Shown: piece by piece, positions 7,033-9,308 of the stretch
Numbering within the stretch: position 1 is the stretch's first letter
Layout of the letters: each line of letters begins with the position of its first letter
DNA from: Cytophagales bacterium
Lineage (GTDB): Bacteria > Bacteroidota > Bacteroidia > Cytophagales > MED-G16
Direction of reading: 5' to 3'
Assembly (NCBI GenBank): GCA_029940715.1
Contig: JAPYTU010000057.1
Span: forward strand, 1-9,308
DNA length: 9,308 bases
Program-made: the position numbers and the translations under genes
Notes under the pieces: generated by a model
Told to the model about the DNA's origin: nothing
The model's input: the letters and a program-made list of their open reading frames with translations, nothing else
The model's database searches: none

Positions 7033-7061
7033 AATAATAACAAATTACTAACGAAATTCAA
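7029..7061 (-). promoter_or_regulatory. Likely promoter of the ccmB-purH operon
   Basis: On the minus strand TATTTTTG (7036 to 7029) matches the Bacteroidota -7 consensus TAnnTTTG exactly, and a TTG (7061 to 7059) stands 22 bp upstream as a possible -33 box. The -7 element ends 7 bp before the ccmB ATG, so the predicted transcript would start within a few bases of the start codon. The only other room for a promoter is inside cysC. The spacer is at the long end of the accepted range and no transcript data are available. Confidence 0.5.
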
Positions 7062-7063
7062 TT

Positions 7064-7663
7064 ATGGGACATTCAAAAAATTTATTTCCACATAATCATT
7101 ATGTAAACTCAACCTTAAGAAAAAAACTGATAAAACAACAACCTTTACTTATATGGCTTTCTGGATTATCTGGATCTGGAAAATCAACGATTGCGAATGA
7201 ACTTGAAAAAAAACTCTATGAAAATGGATGTTTATCCTATCTGCTTGATGGTGATAATATTAGAGTGGGTTTAAATAACGATCTTGGTTTTACTGATGAA
7301 GGAAGAAAAGAAAATATAAGAAGGATTGCTGAAGTATCTCGACTAATGATTGATGCTGGTTTAATTGTAATAACAGCATTCATTTCTCCATTTGACGAAG
7401 AAAGAGAACTTGCAAAAAGTCTTGTTCTTAAAAATAATTATTTTCTAGTACACGTCAATTGTTCAGTTGCAAAATGTGAAGAAAGAGATGTAAAAGGTTT
7501 ATATAAAAAAGCACGAAATGGTGAAATTAAAAACTTTACAGGCATAGACTCTCCATACGAAATACCAAAAAACCCCAATCTAATAGTCGATACAGAAAAA
7601 GAAAGTATTAATGAATCTGTAGACAAAATCTTTATTGCTATAAAAAACAAAATTAAAGACTAA
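7064..7663 (+). CDS. cysC: CysC, adenylylsulfate (APS) kinase
   Basis: Cytoplasmic kinase that phosphorylates APS at the 3' position with ATP to give PAPS, the activated sulfate used for assimilation or for sulfating metabolites and polysaccharides. The 199-residue protein is full length. It shows the P-loop GLSGSGKS (34-41), LDGDNIR (61-67), LGFTDEGRKENIRR (74-87), the FISPF segment with the conserved Ser108 (106-110), and the substrate lid KGLYKKARNGEIKNFTGID (144-162). The ATG at 7064 gives the usual N-terminal extension before the P-loop, as in E. coli CysC. No Shine-Dalgarno is visible. Its stop overlaps the cysQ start. ATP sulfurylase (cysD/cysN or sat) and PAPS reductase genes are not in the window, so the sequence does not say whether the PAPS feeds assimilation or sulfation. 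Confidence 0.97.
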   Translation: MGHSKNLFPHNHYVNSTLRKKLIKQQPLLIWLSGLSGSGKSTIANELEKKLYENGCLSYLLDGDNIRVGLNNDLGFTDEGRKENIRRIAEVSRLMIDAGLIVITAFISPFDEERELAKSLVLKNNYFLVHVNCSVAKCEERDVKGLYKKARNGEIKNFTGIDSPYEIPKNPNLIVDTEKESINESVDKIFIAIKNKIKD

Positions 7664-8433
7664 TGTCATATGATGATTTTATAAACGTAGCTATTGATGC
7701 CGCTGTTTTAGCTGGAGAAAAAATTATGGAAGTATATAATGCTTCTGAACATATTGATTTTGAATCAAAAAATGATAATTCTCCATTAACAATAGCTGAT
7801 AAAAAATCCCATGATATAATTGTAAGTATGCTTAAAAAAACAGAAACTCATATAATTAGTGAAGAAAGTGAAAGTATAGATTATCAAATAAGAAAAAAAT
7901 GGAAAGAGTATTGGTTAATTGATCCCCTTGATGGAACTAAAGAATTTATTAAAAAAAATGGGGAATTCACTGTAAATATTGCTCTGATTAAAAACAATTC
8001 TCCATTTATAGGCATTGTTTATTGTCCAGTAAAAAAAATTCTATATTGGAATGATTCAAATAAGAATGTTTTTAAAAAAATAATTGGAAAAGAAAAAAAA
8101 CAAATAAATAAAAGAAAAAAAGTTGACCAAAGGGAAAAAAATTTAAGAGTAATTGTTTCTAGATCACATTTAAATGAAGATACAACTCAATACATTAAAA
8201 AATTAAATAATCCTCAGCTTATTTCTTGTGGAAGCTCACTTAAATTTTTATATATTGCTGATAACAAAGCTGATATTTATCCAAGATTTGGACCAACAAT
8301 GGAATGGGATACGGCGGCAGCACATTCTATTCTTAAAGCATTAGACATAATAGTAACAAATCTTGAAGATAAAAAGGAGATTTGTTACAATAAAAAGAAT
8401 CTATTAAATCCATATTTTCTTATAAAACCATAA
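7663..8433 (+). CDS. cysQ: CysQ, 3'(2'),5'-bisphosphate nucleotidase
   Basis: Mg-dependent, lithium-sensitive-type phosphatase of the inositol monophosphatase superfamily that hydrolyses PAP to AMP, removing the inhibitory by-product of PAPS use. Metal-site motifs are intact: SPLTIADKKSH (40-50, Asp46), ISEES (65-69, Glu67/Glu68), WLIDPLDGTKEFIKKNGEFT (84-103, Asp87 and Asp90) and GPTMEWDTAAAH (210-221, Asp216). The substrate-site stretches SRSH (166-169) and GSSLKF (190-195) are also present, and they favour CysQ over inositol monophosphatase. Length is 256, against about 246 in E. coli; the extra residues sit in a lysine-rich stretch at about 138-160. The ATG overlaps the cysC stop by one base (TAATG), so translation is probably coupled. 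The pairing matches production and clean-up of the same cofactor. Confidence 0.96.
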   Translation: MSYDDFINVAIDAAVLAGEKIMEVYNASEHIDFESKNDNSPLTIADKKSHDIIVSMLKKTETHIISEESESIDYQIRKKWKEYWLIDPLDGTKEFIKKNGEFTVNIALIKNNSPFIGIVYCPVKKILYWNDSNKNVFKKIIGKEKKQINKRKKVDQREKNLRVIVSRSHLNEDTTQYIKKLNNPQLISCGSSLKFLYIADNKADIYPRFGPTMEWDTAAAHSILKALDIIVTNLEDKKEICYNKKNLLNPYFLIKP

Positions 8434-8460
8434 TTTATTAATAATGAGATTTCTAATTGT

Positions 8461-8477
8461 TCCTTTGAAATAAAGGA
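8461..8477 (+). repeat. Short inverted repeat TCCTTT-N5-AAAGGA between cysQ and pheS
   Basis: A perfect 6-bp stem with a 5-base loop lies in the 68-bp gap between cysQ and pheS. A pyrimidine-rich stretch follows, but no clean run of T, so it would be a weak intrinsic terminator at best. It also covers the proposed -33 box of the pheS promoter (TTTG, 8464-8467), so it could equally be an operator or chance. Confidence 0.3.
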
Positions 8478-8495
8478 CCTACTCTTTTATCTTTG
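8464..8495 (+). promoter_or_regulatory. Likely pheS promoter, TTTG-N20-TATCTTTG
   Basis: A TTTG at 8464-8467 and TATCTTTG at 8488-8495 match the Bacteroidota -33 and -7 elements (TTG and TAnnTTTG) with a 20-bp spacer, within the accepted range. The -7 element ends 6 bp before the pheS ATG, so the predicted start of transcription is almost at the start codon, leaving little or no leader. This is the best-formed promoter in the window. It implies that pheS is transcribed separately from cysCQ, or at least has its own added promoter. Confidence 0.6.
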
Positions 8496-8501
8496 AAAAA
8501 G

Positions 8502-9308
8502 ATGATAAAAAAAATCAATAATATAAAAGCTGAAATTGAAAATTATTCTGGGTCTTCATCTGAAGAAATAGAAATTTTTAGAATTAAATACGTAAGTAAA
8601 AAAAGTATAGTAAATAATCTTTTCTCACAATTCAAAAATATGAATTCCAATGAAAAAAAAGCTATAGGAAAGCCCATTAACGAATTAAAAACTATTGCTA
8701 AAAATAAATTAATTGAGCTATCAAATAAAAAGGATACAAATAAAAATTTATCTAATAATGATATTGATCTTTTTCTTCCACCTCAAAATGATACAGTTGG
8801 TTCTTTACACCCCTTAAGAATTATAAGAAATAAAATCATAAAAATTTTTAGAGACATTGGATTCACTATTGAAAGTGGACCAGAAATAGAAGATGACTGG
8901 TATAACTTCACTGCTCTCAATTTTCCTAAAAATCATCCTGCTAGAGAAATGCAAGATACTTTTTTCATTTCCAAAAATCCAGACAAAGTTTTACGCACTC
9001 ACACATCTAATGTACAGATAAGGCTTATGGAAAAACAAAAACCTCCAATAAGAGTAGTTATTCCTGGCAGAGTCTATAGAAATGAAACCGTTTCCGCAAA
9101 ATCTCATTGTTTTTTCCATCAAGTAGAAGGACTATATGTCGACAAAGACGTTAGCTTCAAAAACCTTAAAGAAACTCTATACTATTTTGCCAAAGAAATG
9201 TTTGGAAAAGAAACAAAAGTTAGATTTAGACCTTCTTATTTTCCATTTACCGAACCCAGTGCTGAAATGGATATTTCTTGGAAAAATGGATGGCTTGAAA
9301 TTTTAGGT
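8502..9308 (+). CDS. pheS: PheS, phenylalanyl-tRNA synthetase alpha subunit (first 269 residues, cut by window edge)
   Basis: Catalytic alpha subunit of the alpha2-beta2 enzyme that charges tRNA-Phe with phenylalanine. The reading frame is open from ATG 8502 to the right edge, 269 codons of an expected 330-345. The N-terminal coiled-coil tRNA-binding arm covers about residues 1-90. The class II catalytic domain then begins with SLHPLRIIRNKI (101-112), followed by GFTIESGPEIEDDWYNF (120-136), NHPAREMQDTFF (144-155), RTHTSNVQIR (166-174), motif 2 GRVYRNETVSAKSHCFFHQV (189-208) and RFRPSYFPFTEPSAEMDI (241-258). The KSHCFFHQVEGLYVDK wording resembles Bacteroidota PheS. Motif 3 and the C-terminus lie outside the window. 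The start matches the family's usual N-terminus (MIKKINNIKAEIENY) and sits 6 bp after a -7 promoter element. Confidence 0.96.
   Translation, partial: MIKKINNIKAEIENYSGSSSEEIEIFRIKYVSKKSIVNNLFSQFKNMNSNEKKAIGKPINELKTIAKNKLIELSNKKDTNKNLSNNDIDLFLPPQNDTVGSLHPLRIIRNKIIKIFRDIGFTIESGPEIEDDWYNFTALNFPKNHPAREMQDTFFISKNPDKVLRTHTSNVQIRLMEKQKPPIRVVIPGRVYRNETVSAKSHCFFHQVEGLYVDKDVSFKNLKETLYYFAKEMFGKETKVRFRPSYFPFTEPSAEMDISWKNGWLEILG

Noticed and set aside
7953..7965. A-rich homopolymer runs in cysQ and at the pheS start, considered as programmed frameshift sites
   Set aside because: Both proteins read through in one frame with all family motifs in order; the runs reflect lysine codons and the AT bias.
8444..8473. 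A 9-codon mini-frame (MRFLIVPLK) ending inside the hairpin upstream of pheS, considered as an attenuator leader peptide
   Set aside because: It has only one Phe codon, the hairpin has no T run, and the predicted promoter lies over and downstream of it, so it would not be on the pheS transcript.
8461..8485. The cysQ-pheS hairpin as a rho-independent terminator
   Set aside because: The stem is only 6 bp and the following CCTACTCTTTT is not a proper T tract, so I list it only as an inverted repeat.

Overview
This is an AT-rich, gene-dense chromosomal window (GC roughly a quarter to a third by eye) that most likely comes from a member of the Bacteroidota, plausibly a marine flavobacterium-like lineage with a compact genome. 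Four things point there: PurH, PurN, PheS and the CcmD-like protein carry Bacteroidota-style motifs; purH lies directly upstream of mreB, as I recall it does in many flavobacteria; good Shine-Dalgarno sequences are almost absent; and several gene starts carry a TAnnTTTG -7 element, the Bacteroidota promoter signature. The assignment is inferred from reading, not from a search.

Layout. The minus strand holds one nearly gapless block read from right to left: ccmB, ccmC, a ccmD-like small gene, ccmE, ccmF, purN and purH. After an 82-bp gap comes the start of mreB, which runs off the left edge. Gaps inside the block are 14 bp or less, and ccmD/ccmE overlap by 4 bp, so it is probably one transcription unit. 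A 42-bp divergent intergenic region (7022-7063) separates it from the plus-strand genes cysC and cysQ, which overlap by 1 bp. pheS follows after 68 bp and runs off the right edge. There are no RNA genes, mobile elements or CRISPR arrays, and no gene-free stretch above 100 bp.

How the genes work together. CcmB, CcmC, CcmD, CcmE and CcmF form a reduced System I (Ccm) pathway that moves heme across the inner membrane and attaches it to apocytochromes c. Its CcmE has the CXXXY heme-attachment motif instead of HXXXY, and ccmA, ccmG and ccmH are not in the window. PurN and PurH carry out the two formyl-folate-dependent steps of purine synthesis, and PurH also makes IMP. CysC makes PAPS from APS, and CysQ removes the PAP left when PAPS is used. 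MreB is the cell-shape actin homologue and PheS the phenylalanyl-tRNA synthetase alpha subunit.

The window is mostly ordinary housekeeping. I see no new defence, mobile or regulatory system. The points worth a second look are the variant CcmE with its shortened partner set, the likely near-leaderless promoters at ccmB and pheS, an in-frame hexanucleotide repeat in purH, and an acidic Ca-loop-like insertion in CcmF.
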